Below are positions 35,000 through 46,561 of a DNA stretch of 64,000 nt, piece after piece. Origin of the DNA: Chytridium lagenaria. Taxonomy: Eukaryota > Chytridiomycota > Chytridiomycetes > Chytridiales > Chytridiaceae. The stretch lies in the NCBI GenBank assembly GCA_025449115.1, contig JAHLKC010000014.1:358683-422682 (forward strand), in the 5' to 3' direction. Made by a program: the position numbers and the translations under genes. The stretch's first letter is position 1; each line of letters begins with the position of its first letter. The notes under the pieces were generated by a model, which was not told the DNA's origin, did not search any database, and saw nothing but the letters and a program-made list of their open reading frames with translations.

Positions 35000-37900
35000 A
35001 TGGATACCCTTGTGTTCAATGCCTTCATTGAGGAGGAGAATGCAAAGCTTGAACTCATCGAGGCAGAGAGGAAGCGGAGGGAGGAGGAGGCTCAACAGCA
35101 GTCATTGGATCAAGGAGAGAGTGTTGGTGAGGGTGTTGATGCTGATGGAGGTCAGACGGATGGGGGAGACCTTCATGCCTCTGTCGCTGATGAGCCTGAT
35201 AATGGCTTAATGACAACGACGTCGGGATCATCAAAGTCACATAGGAGAAAGGTTGGGATGCTTGTTTCGTTTTTTTGTTTATAGGAATGAGAGGGTACCC
35301 TTTTTTTTTTATGTCATTTTGTTGTTGTCTACTTTTGTTCTAATTATGGTTTTTGTATTAGTCTGCCGACAAATCGAAATCAACCAAATTCAACCGATGC
35401 ACCACGTCACCCGCGCAAATCGCTTTTCTGCAAGAGATCCGTGGAAGATTATCAAAGGAAAGGGACATGTCCAAGGTATTTTCATCTCTTTAATTCTTGC
35501 AAGTGATGAAAGACACTCATTATTTTTTCGTTGGTGTATTTAGAGACAACAATGGTGGTACCCTCCAAACCCCTCACATTCTCCTCGTCCCGATTACGAT
35601 AAATACGCCATGAAGCCCGTTTTCGTCTGGGATCCGCTGGAACAGTACCCTGAAGCTGTGAGCTCTTTTTCTTTTCCTTTCATATTCCGTCACGTGTTTC
35701 CTTTTTAACATCCTCTGCCGCTCAGTTTCGGTCTGTCCGTTGCAAAGGGTGCCAAAAATTCAATAGCATCAAATCCGAAGGTTGGAGCAACAGTATACGC
35801 ACTGTGTATGGTGTTCGTCATAAAGTCTTTCTTATCTCGAAATACCATGGTTGCACGACCAAAGACTGTCGTGTCAAGTTTAGCGCGCATGATCCAGAGT
35901 TGTTGAAGCAGTTTCCGGTACATGTGAAAGAAGACTTTCCGTTTTTTTTGACGGAAAAGAGTGCCATCACGAGTGAATTGAAGAGGTTTTATTTTGAGGT
36001 TGAAGCCGAAGAATGGGGTTGGACAAGTCTTTAAGATTATTAAAGGTGAGCGGCTTTTGGGGTTTTTTTTTCGCAGTGTTTTTTTGTTGAAATACTGATG
36101 AGTTTTTTCTTTTTTTGTAGATATGTATTTTGAGTATTTTGTGGATACTATGTTTCGGTTTGTCAATCATTGCCGGGCTTATGAGAAGGCGATGGCGCCG
36201 AGGGATTTGGAGGCGATGGAGGCGATGGCAAAGTGTAAGGAAATGCTTGATATGGGGGAGAGTATTTTGGAGGGTTGTAAAGATATCATGGGGTAAATGA
36301 CCAACTTGATTTTGATTCTTTGTCCACTGTTCTCTATTGGTTTTAACATGTTGTCTTTTTTCTTATAGGTTTGATGGTGAATGGCCATCTGTCTCCTTTC
36401 TCCGAGAATTGACGTTTGAGTTGCAAGACGCTGAGATGGAGTCTATCAGACGAGGGTGTTGCAACTCATGTCTGTTGTTGCGGCTGGAGGGGATGTGGGG
36501 ATGGTGGATGTGCATCCGTCTATACTTACTTCGGCGTCGGCTTTAGCTGGAGCGGAGGAGGTTGGAGAGGATGGAGTGGAGGTGGATGAGCGGGAGGATG
36601 CGATGGAGGTGGATGAGGTTGAAGGGAGAGGTTGGTGGGGTCTTTGAAGGCTGCGTCGGCGCTGTCGGTGGTGGCGTCAGAGGCGTTGGAGGATTTGAGG
36701 AGTGAGTTTTTTTTTTCTCTCGTTGTTGTTGTTTTATGGGATGTGTTTTGACCTTGGTTCTGTTTTTTTTAGGTGAGGCGTTGCGGAGTAGCAGTGTTTC
36801 GGGAGGGTCTCCTGTGTCAGGGTCTGCGGCATTGATGCCCGACGTTCCTGGGGAGACGACTGGAATTGACTCTCGGGAGCAGCCATTGCAAGAAGAGGAG
36901 CGTAATGGGACAGTTTCTGAGGGATCTGTTGCTGCTGGCTCTGTGGCGGAGAAGAATGGGGTTGGCGAAACAGTGGTTACGGGTTTATCGACGCCGCCGC
37001 CGCCGCCGCCGTCAGAGATTATTGAAAGGATGGCTGGTAGGGTGATTGTTTTGCAGGAAAGGGAGTTGCCGGACCGAGGGGTTGCTGCACCTGCGGCTCC
37101 TGCTCCCGCTGGTCGGGGGAGGAAAAGGAAGCAGCCGCCTGGAGATGGGTCTGGTGAGTTATTATTATAGTTTTCATCTTTTGGTTTTTCTTTTTTTTTC
37201 TTGTTCGCTGTTTCTCTTTTTTTTGGTTTTATTCGCCCGCTTTTTGCTGATGGTATTTTTTTCATTGTTATAGTCCAAAGAAATGTTCGGCCTACGCCCC
37301 CGCAGCCCATTCATGGTTCGGTGGACTCGGTCTCTGCGCGTGACAGTGGCGGTGAATGTGGATGGGAGCAGGTATCTCCCGCCCTCCCACGCCCATGGCT
37401 CCGAGGGTGAATGCGTTGCCTATGACTCTATCGCCGTTGGGCCAGGCTGTCACTGCTTCACCTAGACCTAGCATCGTCTCTCAAGCTGGTAGTTTCTCTT
37501 CAGCGCCATACAATGCTGCTACACCCCTTCCTGTTCCATGGGGCGCACCTCCCGCGTTTGCCTACCCACATCATCACAACCCAGCTGCACCTTCACCGGC
37601 CAACCCACTCATGTCACCACAGCCACCCCACGTTCCACCACCACCACCACCACCACGCCCGCATCGGCATCGGCATCAGCATTGGCATTGGCACCCACAG
37701 AACCCATTTTCATTGCTCCACTCTTTTCTCCGGACGGCAGCCCCGCGTGTCCCATTGCAGCGCCACCGCCGCCTGCCCACCCTGCACCTGCACCTGCACC
37801 TGCACCTGCACCTGCACTGCAGGTGCACCTTCACCTCCCGCCTCTGCTTCCTGCGGGTCCTCTGCCGCTGGGTCACGTCCGACCGACGCCTCGACCGTTA

Positions 37901-38167
37901 TCGTCACGAGCGCGACCGCACTGTCAGCGGTGTGGAGAGACGCAAAAGGGCCATGACCTACGGATCTGCAAGGATGGGATATGCATTACGGACCGAGATG
38001 AGTTTCCGTGGCGAGGGAGTGAGGAGGGGTATAGGGTTGAGGAGGTGTTGACGAGGTATATACCATTTTTGAAAGAGACGGTATGGGGAGGGGAGGGGGA
38101 GTGGACAGTTGGAGAAGCGGCTTGTGAGCGTGCATCGGATGGTGGTGAGACGGTGTGGGGGTGTTGA
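35000..38167 (+). CDS. DUF6729-like protein with C-terminal zinc knuckle, possibly transposon-derived
   Basis: ATG at 35000. Exons at 35000-35251, 35362-35475, 35544-35657, 35726 to about 36045, about 36121-36293, then further exons to 38167. An acidic, Glu-rich helix opens the protein (FIEEENAKLELIEAERKRR). The core, KPVFVWDPLEQYP, VRCKGCQKF, VFLISKYHGCTTKDC, FSAHDPELLKQFPVHV and FPFFLTEKSAI, fits DUF6729, a Cys-pair domain common in fungal transposon-linked genes. Helical sequence and a long Pro/Ala/Thr-rich region follow, then a CCHC-like knuckle HCQRCGETQKGHDLRIC near 37918-37968. Frame changes near 36015, 36480 and 37400. Whether all exons belong to one gene is uncertain. The DUF6729 call is from memory of the motif. 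Confidence 0.5.
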
Positions 38168-39119
38168 GGGGGCTTTGAGGGTTGCAGGGGTTGTGGACGG
38201 GAGTGTGCAGGTGCAGATGATGGAGAGTGTAGAGAGGGAGTGAATGTGGATGTGAATGTTGGATGTGATGATTGAATGAGGGTGAAATGAAATGATTGTA
38301 TTGCATATTTGTTTTTTTGTCCCCTATAATTATTAATTGTTATTATTATTATTTTTTATTAAAATAACTCGAAAGAATATATATTATTTTTCTGCATTTT
38401 TAAAAAGATGGATATTTATATGTGTAGATGTATTTCATGATATGAATGTATTTACATGTGGTGAAGAATAGGGTTGCATGTATATATATATATATGTGTA
38501 ATCATGTGTGATATATTATTGTATGTAGACAAGCATTTATGATTTCAATGTTTATTTAGTTTGTTAGTTTGTTTGTTAGCTGGTGACTTACTCATACATA
38601 ATATATAGTAGTAATATAATGTATTAATGGTTAAAAGTATGATGAATATATTGATTTAGATGCAAAAGTATTCAAGTAAATATACATATACATATATTTA
38701 AATTAATGATATATGTATAGTGGACAGAACAGAAGGTTCCGAGAGTTCTTTGGAACACGAATCAGAATTTATTAGATTTTATTTTATTAATTTATTTTAA
38801 TTTATTTTAATTTAATAAAAATATTAATAATTTAAATAAGATCAATTGATTGATTTAAATAATTAAATTTATTCAATAATTGATCCCTCACATCCATCGG
38901 ACTCTTTTTTGGAGATTATATTATTATTATTGCGATACGGTATATATTATATATTATTACCATTATTACTTCTTCCATCAGTCAGTCAGTTCAGTCATCA
39001 CTACCTATCATCACCACCATCACCACCAGCATCACCATCACCACCATCAGCTAGTTAGTTACTTGCATACCTCCTTCTTCTTCTTTTTTTTTATTTATAT
39101 CCATTCCACAAGAAAAGCG
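38168..39119. other. AT-rich intergenic region
   Basis: Long A/T-rich stretch with a (TA)n tract at about 38481-38495 and TTAATTTATTTTAATTTATT repeats at 38788-38810. The 5' leader of ornithine aminotransferase includes a (CAC/CAT)n-rich stretch at about 39010-39050. Confidence 0.5.
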
Positions 39120-41115
39120 ATGGCTCCATCAACCACATCTGCATCTGCCTCTACTGCAGCAAAGGATCTTTCTCCTACTACTGCCACTGCTGCTACTACC
39201 ACCACCACCACCACCACGTCATCATCATCATCATCAAGTGCTCCTCATGTCTCATCTCTAGAGATCATTGGTGAGTTCATCTTGTTTTTTTATATCATTC
39301 TTATCGAGTGAGTGGGTGAAGCCTCTCACGTTTTCTTTCTTTTTTTTTTACCATGTTTGACGTGAAGGGCTTTTATCTGTACTCTACTAACTATATTTCA
39401 TCACTGCTTGTATCCATGGCATTGTAGATCTTGAGCACACCTATGGCGCTCACAAGTACGTTTGAACCTCATACCGTCCATCATCTCCATCTCATTTCCC
39501 ATCCCAACAAAAAGACTAATCACTTCTCTCCCTTTCAAAAGCTACCACCCCGTCCCCATGGTCTTTTCCCGTGCCGAAGGCGCCCACGTCTGGGATCCCG
39601 AAGGCAAGCAATACATTGACTTTCTCTCTGCCTACTCTGCCGTCAACCAAGGTCACGCCCATCCCAAGATCATCAAAGCCCTCATTGACCAAGCCTCCAA
39701 ACTCACCCTCTCCTCTCGCGCCTTCTACAATGACGTTTTTGGGCGGTACGCCAAGTACGTTACAGAATATTTCGGTTACGACATGGTCCTCCCCATGAAC
39801 ACGGGCGCCGAGGCGGTGGAAACCGCTATCAAGTTGGCCAGGAAATGGGGGTACTTGAAAAAGGGTATTCCTGATGGTAAAGCCATCTTGTTGGCTTGCA
39901 CCAATAACTTTCATGGACGAACCATCACCATCATTTCCATGAGTTCCGATCCTGACGCTACAAAGGGGTTTGGACCGTTTGATCAACGCGTCGGATGTGA
40001 GTGTCCCGCTACAGGTCGGAAATTGGAGTACAACTCTGTCTCTGATCTTGAAGACGCTTTGAACGCGCATGGAGCTCATGTCTGTGGGTTCCTTGTTGAA
40101 CCTATTCAAGGGGAAGCGGGTATCTTTGTCCCTGATGACGGGTACCTCCGTGCCTGTCGTGAACTCTGCACCAAACACAATGTTCTTTTCATTGCTGATG
40201 AGATTCAGACGGGGTTGGCTAGGACTGGGAAGATGCTTGCTATTGATCATGAAGGGGTTCATGCGGATGTGTTGGTGTTGGGGAAGGCGCTTTCGGGAGG
40301 TGTTTATCCTGTTAGTGCTGTGTTGGCTGATAAGGAGGTCATGTTGTGTATTCAACCGGGGGAGCATGGGTCTACTTATGGGGGGAATCCTTTGGGTAGT
40401 GCGGTTGCTATGGCGGCTTTGGAGGTGATTAAGGAGGAAGGGTTGGTCGAGAAGGCGGATCGTTTGGGACATTTGTTTAGGGAAAAGTTGAGGGAGATTG
40501 ATAGCCCGCTTATTGCTGGAGGTGATTGATTGGATTCATTGATTTTCTTTTGGTTTCCTCTTTTTCCTCGTTTTTTTCTTTAGCGTTTTATTTCTCTTGT
40601 TTTCTTTTTTGACTGTTTTTTTCTTTCTTTCCTTCTCAATGTTTTCCTTATTATCCTACTTTTCTTGTTAAAAACTCATTTATTTCTAACAATCTTCATT
40701 TCTTTTTTTGACTGTTTTCTTTCTTTTTATTTTCCTTTCCAATGTTTTTCGTTATTCTGTTATTCCTTTTGATAAACAACTCATTTTCTCTAACACCCTC
40801 CCTCTATATTAGTCCGCGGCAAAGGTCTCCTCAACGCTCTCATCATCGATCACTCCAATCCGCCCCCATCACCGCCTGGCACATTTGTCTCATCCTCAAA
40901 GAAAACGGCATCCTCGCAAAACCTACCCACCAAAACATCATCCGTCTCGTAAGTCCCCCCCCCCCCCCTTTTCCCCCTTCTAACATTTTTTTTTAAAGGC
41001 ACCCCCACTTTGTATCAGCGAGGAGGAACTCGTGAGAGGGATTGAGATTATTAAAAAGACGTTGGTGAGTGTTGTTGGGATGAAGGTGGAGGATGTGCCG
41101 GGGGTGGAGCTTTGA
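39120..41115 (+). CDS. OAT: Ornithine aminotransferase
   Basis: PLP enzyme converting ornithine and 2-oxoglutarate to glutamate semialdehyde, in arginine/proline metabolism; cytosolic in yeast (CAR2). Exons: 39120-39270, 39428-39455, 39542-40521, 40813-40948, 40999-41115. The 50-residue Thr/Ser-rich N-terminus is low complexity. Core motifs: [70 protein letters not shown] (Asp contacts the PLP ring) and VLGKALSGG with the Schiff-base Lys (about 40278-40304). The C-terminal exons give [34 protein letters not shown] and [16 protein letters not shown] single frame break near 40863. It shows the clearest C-to-G codon switch in the window. Confidence 0.95.
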
Positions 41116-41445
41116 AGACTGTGTGTGTGCGTTTTTTTTGGCATTTGCTGATAGCGGTATTCTTGTTTTTGTGTTTTCCCCTTTTTTTTTTTTGCGTGAA
41201 TAAAGTTGCTTTTTTTGGAAGGATGGGGTTTGGGTCTTGCGATTATTACGGTGTTGGAGGGCCTCTGCTACATGCGCGTGAACATTTTTGGTCATCATGC
41301 CGTCGTCACAAACCAGAAAAGTTGATAGTCAGCCATGCCGCTTCCTACGAATAGCCTTGTTCTGCATGGGTCATGGAACTTTTTAAACATTCACTGTATC
41401 CATCACACTGAGAACACGACCATACCGTGCATCCAGGGGTAGGGC

Positions 41446-41706
41446 TTTTTAAGTGGCTGCAGGCAATGACGTCGCTCTCCCTCTCATGCCGCAAAAAACG
41501 GGCATCAAAGCTCTTCAGATCTCTACCCCAAATGCACGGTATGGTCCACTCGTCGTGTTTCAAGTAGCATGCACAGTATCAGCTTGTCCATCGTTTTGAA
41601 GTGGCGGGAGGGGTTGACGGTATCCAACACCCTTTTTAAGTGGCTGCAGGCAATAACGTCGCTCTCCCTCTCATCCCACAAAAAACGGGCATCAAAGCTG
41701 TTCAGA
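41446..41706. repeat. Direct repeat pair (~72 bp), each flanked by its own inverted arms
   Basis: The core TTTTTAAGTGGCTGCAGGCA... is present at about 41448-41519 and 41633-41706, 186 bases apart and about 93 percent alike. The first copy is bracketed by GACCATACCGTGCAT (about 41409-41423) and its inverse ATGCACGGTATGGTC (about 41532-41546). The second is bracketed by GACGGTATCCAACACC (about 41617-41632) and GGTGTTGGAGGTATACCGTC (about 41708-41727). Confidence 0.7.
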
Positions 41707-41729
41707 TGGTGTTGGAGGTATACCGTCAA

Positions 41730-42000
41730 ACCTTCCGCATGAGCCGCTCAAAAACGCTAAACATGGAGACTCCGATCTTGTGCACGTGCTCCTTGAAAAA
41801 CAACGAGTGTACTCAAACGTGTATTCAGGGTATCCTTCTCGTTGGGCCGCGAGGAAATAATTATCTTGGTGTTTATAAAGAGTCTTGGTGTATTGGGGGA
41901 TCGACCCTTCTCCCCATGAATACGTGGCTATGAGATGGGCTGGACAGTCGGACGCTCTGATGCTTCTTTCTTATCTCCCTATACCCGTCTCCCTTGATCA
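41730..42000 (+). pseudogene. Possible ankyrin-repeat remnant
   Basis: One frame reads NAKHGDSDLVHVLLEKQRV, which fits the ankyrin pattern (A..HG...lV..LL......). A second stretch, AMRWAGQSDALMLLSYLPI, follows in another frame. Stops and frame changes surround both, and no full repeat array is present. A decayed ankyrin gene is the best guess. Confidence 0.3.
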
Positions 42001-43042
42001 CGGCGTCTCTTTACACAATGCCACTTCCAACAGTTACTTTTAATGATCTCGTATCCTTCTTCATGCAGGTGTGGACCCATCAACGAGTAACTACTATACA
42101 GTTTAAGTTTCATTGGTAAACGGGCTTCACTTCATTGATCCCCGCAAGCCCATGACAATTTAGCGTTGAAACGGGCTTGTGAGAATGGGGAAGGCGAGTT
42201 GTGTTGATTACTGGGAAAGTCAATTGGACGCGGTGTAGGGTCTATACTGTTCTCAGGCGGCGTGGAATGGACATTGGGTGGGTGTGAAGGTGGTATTGGG
42301 GTTGGGGAGGTGGAGGCGGAGGCGTTGGAGAAGATCAAGGGAGGGAGGGACCTTTGGGGAATGGGTTTTGAGAGTTGTGATGGTGGTGGAGGGACAGTTG
42401 AAAGAAAGGAGGAGGAGAGTTTGGTTCATTTCCTAATCCATCTTACTATACTTACGTTGGGTATCGCCCTTGATTAAATATAGGGACTGAAGTTGATGGT
42501 TTTGGGTCGATGGAACGGGGATTTCGATGTTACGCCTGCTGGTGAGAAAAAAAAATGGATGATTCTGGTTTTATTGGGTACGGGAGTGTGTAGGAAAGGA
42601 TGATGATGCCGATGTATCATTGAAAGCTGACCACGGCGAGCAGGTGTGCTTGGTTAAAAGCAACATATTATATCGACTTCCTTTATGCACGGTATACTAT
42701 GGGCATTTTTGCGAACGTGATGTATTCTAATTCTATCTTTTATCGTACATTTCTCAATATACTGCTTACCGCTTGAGACGGATGAGCGGTTCACTGTTCT
42801 TTGCTTTGTTCCAATGGAAAGTTCCAATGGTCAAAATAGTTACCTCACAAATAATCGGCGAAAATAATCGGCAACGCGTCACGCGCCAAAGTAGCGGCGC
42901 GACGTGACGTTACTAAAAATGTCACACCAGAATCGGGTAAAGGCAAACTGGGCCAAAGAAGGGTAACGGATCACAAGAAAAAATAAAAGAAAAAATAGAC
43001 AAAGTAAATAAATATGCTTACTCAGAACTTCCTTTCCAGATT

Positions 43043-45281
43043 ATGGCTCGCATCCCCAGCGATGCCGTCTCTGTCTCCTCCCAATCCATCGGTTCAGGCG
43101 CAACAGGCATCGTCTTCAAAGCAAAGTAAGATATCCTAAATCCATAGGCGTATAGACTAAGTCGATGTCATAGGTATGCGAATGAGACTGTCGTGGTCAA
43201 GCGACTGAAAGTGCAATCACTTTCGGGAGCTGCGAGAGAGAATTTCGAGAAGGAGGCTTTGACGTTATCAAAGTTAAACCATCCGAGGATTGTGAGGTTT
43301 TTGGGGGTTGTGGTAGACAAGAATGTGCTTTCCATTGTGTTAGAGGTGAGTATCTGGCAATCAAACCTTTGACGTCTTGCATTCACTTCTCTCATTTCTT
43401 TACCATCTATAGTTAGATTCAGTTTTATGGTGTGCTAACCGTGAACTCAATAGTACCTTCCCCTCGGCTCCATGTTCAGTTTTTACACTTCGGAAGCCAA
43501 ACTTCCCTACTCCAACCGCCTCTCCCTCGCCATCGATATCACATCCGGTATGGAGTTTCTTCATAATCAAAACCCGCCAATCCTCCATCGCGACCTCAAG
43601 TCTCTTAACATCCTCATGTCTATCAACGGAGCTGAGGAGTTGCATGCAAAGATTACCGATTTTGGCTTGGCTACTGTGCAGAGCTCAACGGTAACGACAG
43701 CGGTGGCTTCTGCACGAACGGGAAATGAGAGGGAAGGGGGTTGATGGGACGCTTGCTTGGATGGCACCGGAATTACATAACTTGAGGGCGTGGTATGCGC
43801 ACTTGTTTATGTTTTCTCTGCTTTATTCTGACATATTTTTCAAAGTATCGAAAACCCTGTGACGTTTACTCTTTTGGTGTCGTTCTTTCCGAACTCTTCA
43901 GTTGGGTCGGTCCCTTTGGTATCCCTATCCCTGAGCTCCGTTTTGACGTTCTTCATCACATGCTTGTCGTCAAGAAAGAAATCCCTGATGTTGAACTCGA
44001 CGCCGACGTTCCATCCACTATCGCTGATCTCATCGCATCATGCCTTTCATTACATCCTGCGGCTCGACCGTCGTTTTCGGATGTAGCAGCAAGACTGGCG
44101 GTTTGAGTCACGGGGTTACGCCGAGCCTTGCTGCACAAGTGCTTTCACAAAAGATGATTTATCTGTGGCAACGATGGAATTTGACGAGAGAGACAGTGAG
44201 TTGTATCGAGAGGGTACCGCGATAATAGAGAGGACTCTGGGAGAAGGTTGATTTCTACCGTTCAGACATCATCACTTCCTCCGTCGTTGCCGGTTGCTTC
44301 TGGCCCTCAATCACAGCCGTACTCGAATAAATCAGCCATTTTACCGCCTGCTGTGCAGCAAGATTCTTACGCCCCTCCTCCAGTCCAAGAAATCCACAAC
44401 CATCCCCTATTGCAACACCGAATCTCAACCCACCCCCACCCACTCAAACGCTGCGGGCGGGTATCTCATTGGAAAACACCTCCGCCTGTAAATTACGATA
44501 CAACTGGCAGCCGTACGAAACCCGGTAAAATTGTTATATACACCGTCTTCGCTGTCATTTTCATCACCATTGCAAGTGTCGGTATTAATCTCGCAACGAG
44601 AAATTCAACATTTCGTCTTCATCCTCGTCGAGTGTTACCTGGCCTTCACGATCTCCAGTCCCAGTCCCGTCACTACCACCTCGACGCGCTTGGCAAGTCC
44701 TCCGGGAGCCACATTAGCTCCCACAGCCCTGATTCAGAAAAAGTTTCAAATTGTGGATTCTTGGAGTGGAAGGTGTATAACCGCTGATCAAATGATGGCT
44801 CTGTGCTACTAGACGACTGCTCAGCGACTAGCGTGTTGCAACAGTTCACGAGTTACCCGTCAAGTTAGTTTACCCGCCTGCTCCCTTTTTTTTTTAACAA
44901 ATTTCGCGTAGATTGGTCATCCAGACCTGCTAGAGTTGCATCTTCTGGAGCATGTATTAATTTGGTGAGGACCTTTTGTTTTTAAATAGGCCCTTACTCA
45001 TTCTTTTTGTCTAGGGCTCGGCTGTTTACCGGAGGTTATGCATCATCTGTAAACCGCAACTGTGCAACGTCGCTCAGATTGATGATGCTGGAAGAATTAA
45101 AGAAAAGCGCTGGATTTCTGTTTAGTTAAAGAGGGACTGGTGTTTACGTATGGAGGTTTATGTCCTCTTTCTTTCTCTTTTTTCTCTCAAGTAATTAAAG
45201 TTATTAATCGGGATCCTTCTTTTTTGTAGGCGATGCAGTGGAAGCGATGCGGATGCTGCTTGGTGGTTTGTGGTGGTTTGA
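43043..45281 (+). CDS. TKL-type protein kinase with C-terminal transmembrane segment and lectin-like tail, copy 2 (inverted paralogue)
   Basis: ATG at 43043 (MARIPSDAVSVSSQSIGSG). Exons: 43043-43125, 43174-43345, 43454-43792, 43846 onward, then short C-terminal exons to TGA 45279-45281. Kinase: GSGATGIVFKAKYANETVVV, VVVKRLKVQSLSG, HRDLKSLNILM (about 43588), TDFGLATVQSS, GTLAWMAPELHNLRA, DVYSFGVVLSELFSW. A Pro/Gln/Tyr linker leads to a hydrophobic span at about 44524-44586 (IVIYTVFAVIFITIASV), preceded by RTKPGK. The tail has FQIVDSWSGRCITAD, NDGSVLLDDCSATSVLQQF and VASSGACINL, a ricin-B-like pattern. Exon borders match copy 1. Frame breaks near 43743 and 43790 and in the tail. An extracellular tail and ligand sensing are inference. 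Confidence 0.78.
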
Positions 45282-45395
45282 GAGTTGGATAGGTTTGGAG
45301 CCCTTCTTCAGGCGTCCGGCTTTAGGCTTTTGATGTAATGGATTGTGAGGACTGGGCACGAAGGCCAGAACGGAAAGGAAGATCAAATACCAGCC

Positions 45396-45427
<32 letters not shown>

Positions 45428-46561
45428 GATCTCTTTCGGTTAGAGAGCCTTGTTATGCTGTTTGAAAAGTTATTGTTCAAGTTAGTTTTCGCTGAGTTTT
45501 ATGTATATTTAGACTATATCATTGGTAAAGGCAGAGACTTGAGATTTGTTTTAATAACTCTAAGCCTTTACTTACTTTGTGTGCAGCTGCGAAATGCTGT
45601 CACTTTATACATGGACAATGCTCTCGGAACCTACATAGCAACAGCCTAATAAGCATGTTGGATGCGAAGCTGCTAGGTCTTTGGTAAGGCACAACCTACC
45701 TTAGCGTTGACCAGCGTGAAATCAATATTAATGTCGCACCAGTAATGGTTGCAGCACTGCATCTCAAACTGGGCTTATTATATAACAATAAAGGCTCCTT
45801 CGGCTTTTTTTATTTCTATCGTTTAAACATTATTAATTCAGATGATACCTTGAAAGCGTCGCAGAAAGTGCGTGGAGGTTGTGACGGTTTTAAGATGTGG
45901 AATTTATTGCAATTTAAGACATTGATTAAAGAGAATATCTATTCAAGTTTATTTTTTTCTTATTATACATACATTCAAGGAAGTTTATATCAACTTTTTT
46001 ATATCAACTTTGTGCATGTATTTTTTTTAAAAACTCGCTCCGGATGCAAAAAATAAATTTACGCGTGTTGAAACAAATCACGCTGCATATTTCAATATTT
46101 TATTGGTGACGTGCGTGTCTCTGTTTGCACACGCGTCTAACAGGGATAAGGAGTGCTTGCTGTCCAGGCCATCACCCTTTTCACGGATCTCTTTTTTTTA
46201 AAATATTTTATTTTGAATTTAAATTTTTATTTAAAATTTTCACAAGCTGATAGCGTTTTCCTACCAAAACCAGCAGCACCTCTTCACCTCATCACTCACT
46301 CCCCGTTCCCATCATTCCCTCTCCCATTCCCCCATTCTCCCTCTCCGTCGCAAGTGAAGACCGACCCCATCACCTCCAGCGACCTCCACCATCCCACCGC
46401 GCTCCTCACCGCCACTAGCACCGTCACCACTTTAACTGAGGGCGGTAGAGAGGGTTGGAACCCTTTATGCCGCCAATCCCACACACTCCATAACCACCGA
46501 CATCTCAACTCTCGCTATCCACTAATTTGTCCCATACCATTCCTCGACAATCACCATCATC
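45282..46561. other. Intergenic and probable 5' region of the bHLH gene
   Basis: Contains a T run at about 45400-45427 and A/T-rich sequence at 45740-46250. A Pro/Ser-rich open stretch at about 46255-46540 (for example KTDPITSSDLHHPTALLTAT) is probably an upstream exon of the bHLH gene but could not be joined to it. Confidence 0.4.

Larger units (their letters stand above)
41116..43042. other. Mostly non-genic region with ankyrin-like remnant and duplicated segments
   Basis: No intact gene. The direct repeat pair and ankyrin-like stretch are listed separately. The part from 42480 to 43042 upstream of kinase copy 2 shows nothing recognisable. Confidence 0.45.

Noticed and set aside
39516..40472. 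Long antisense open frame across ornithine aminotransferase
   Set aside because: Mirror of a strongly biased coding exon; antisense open frames are expected from C-ending codons.
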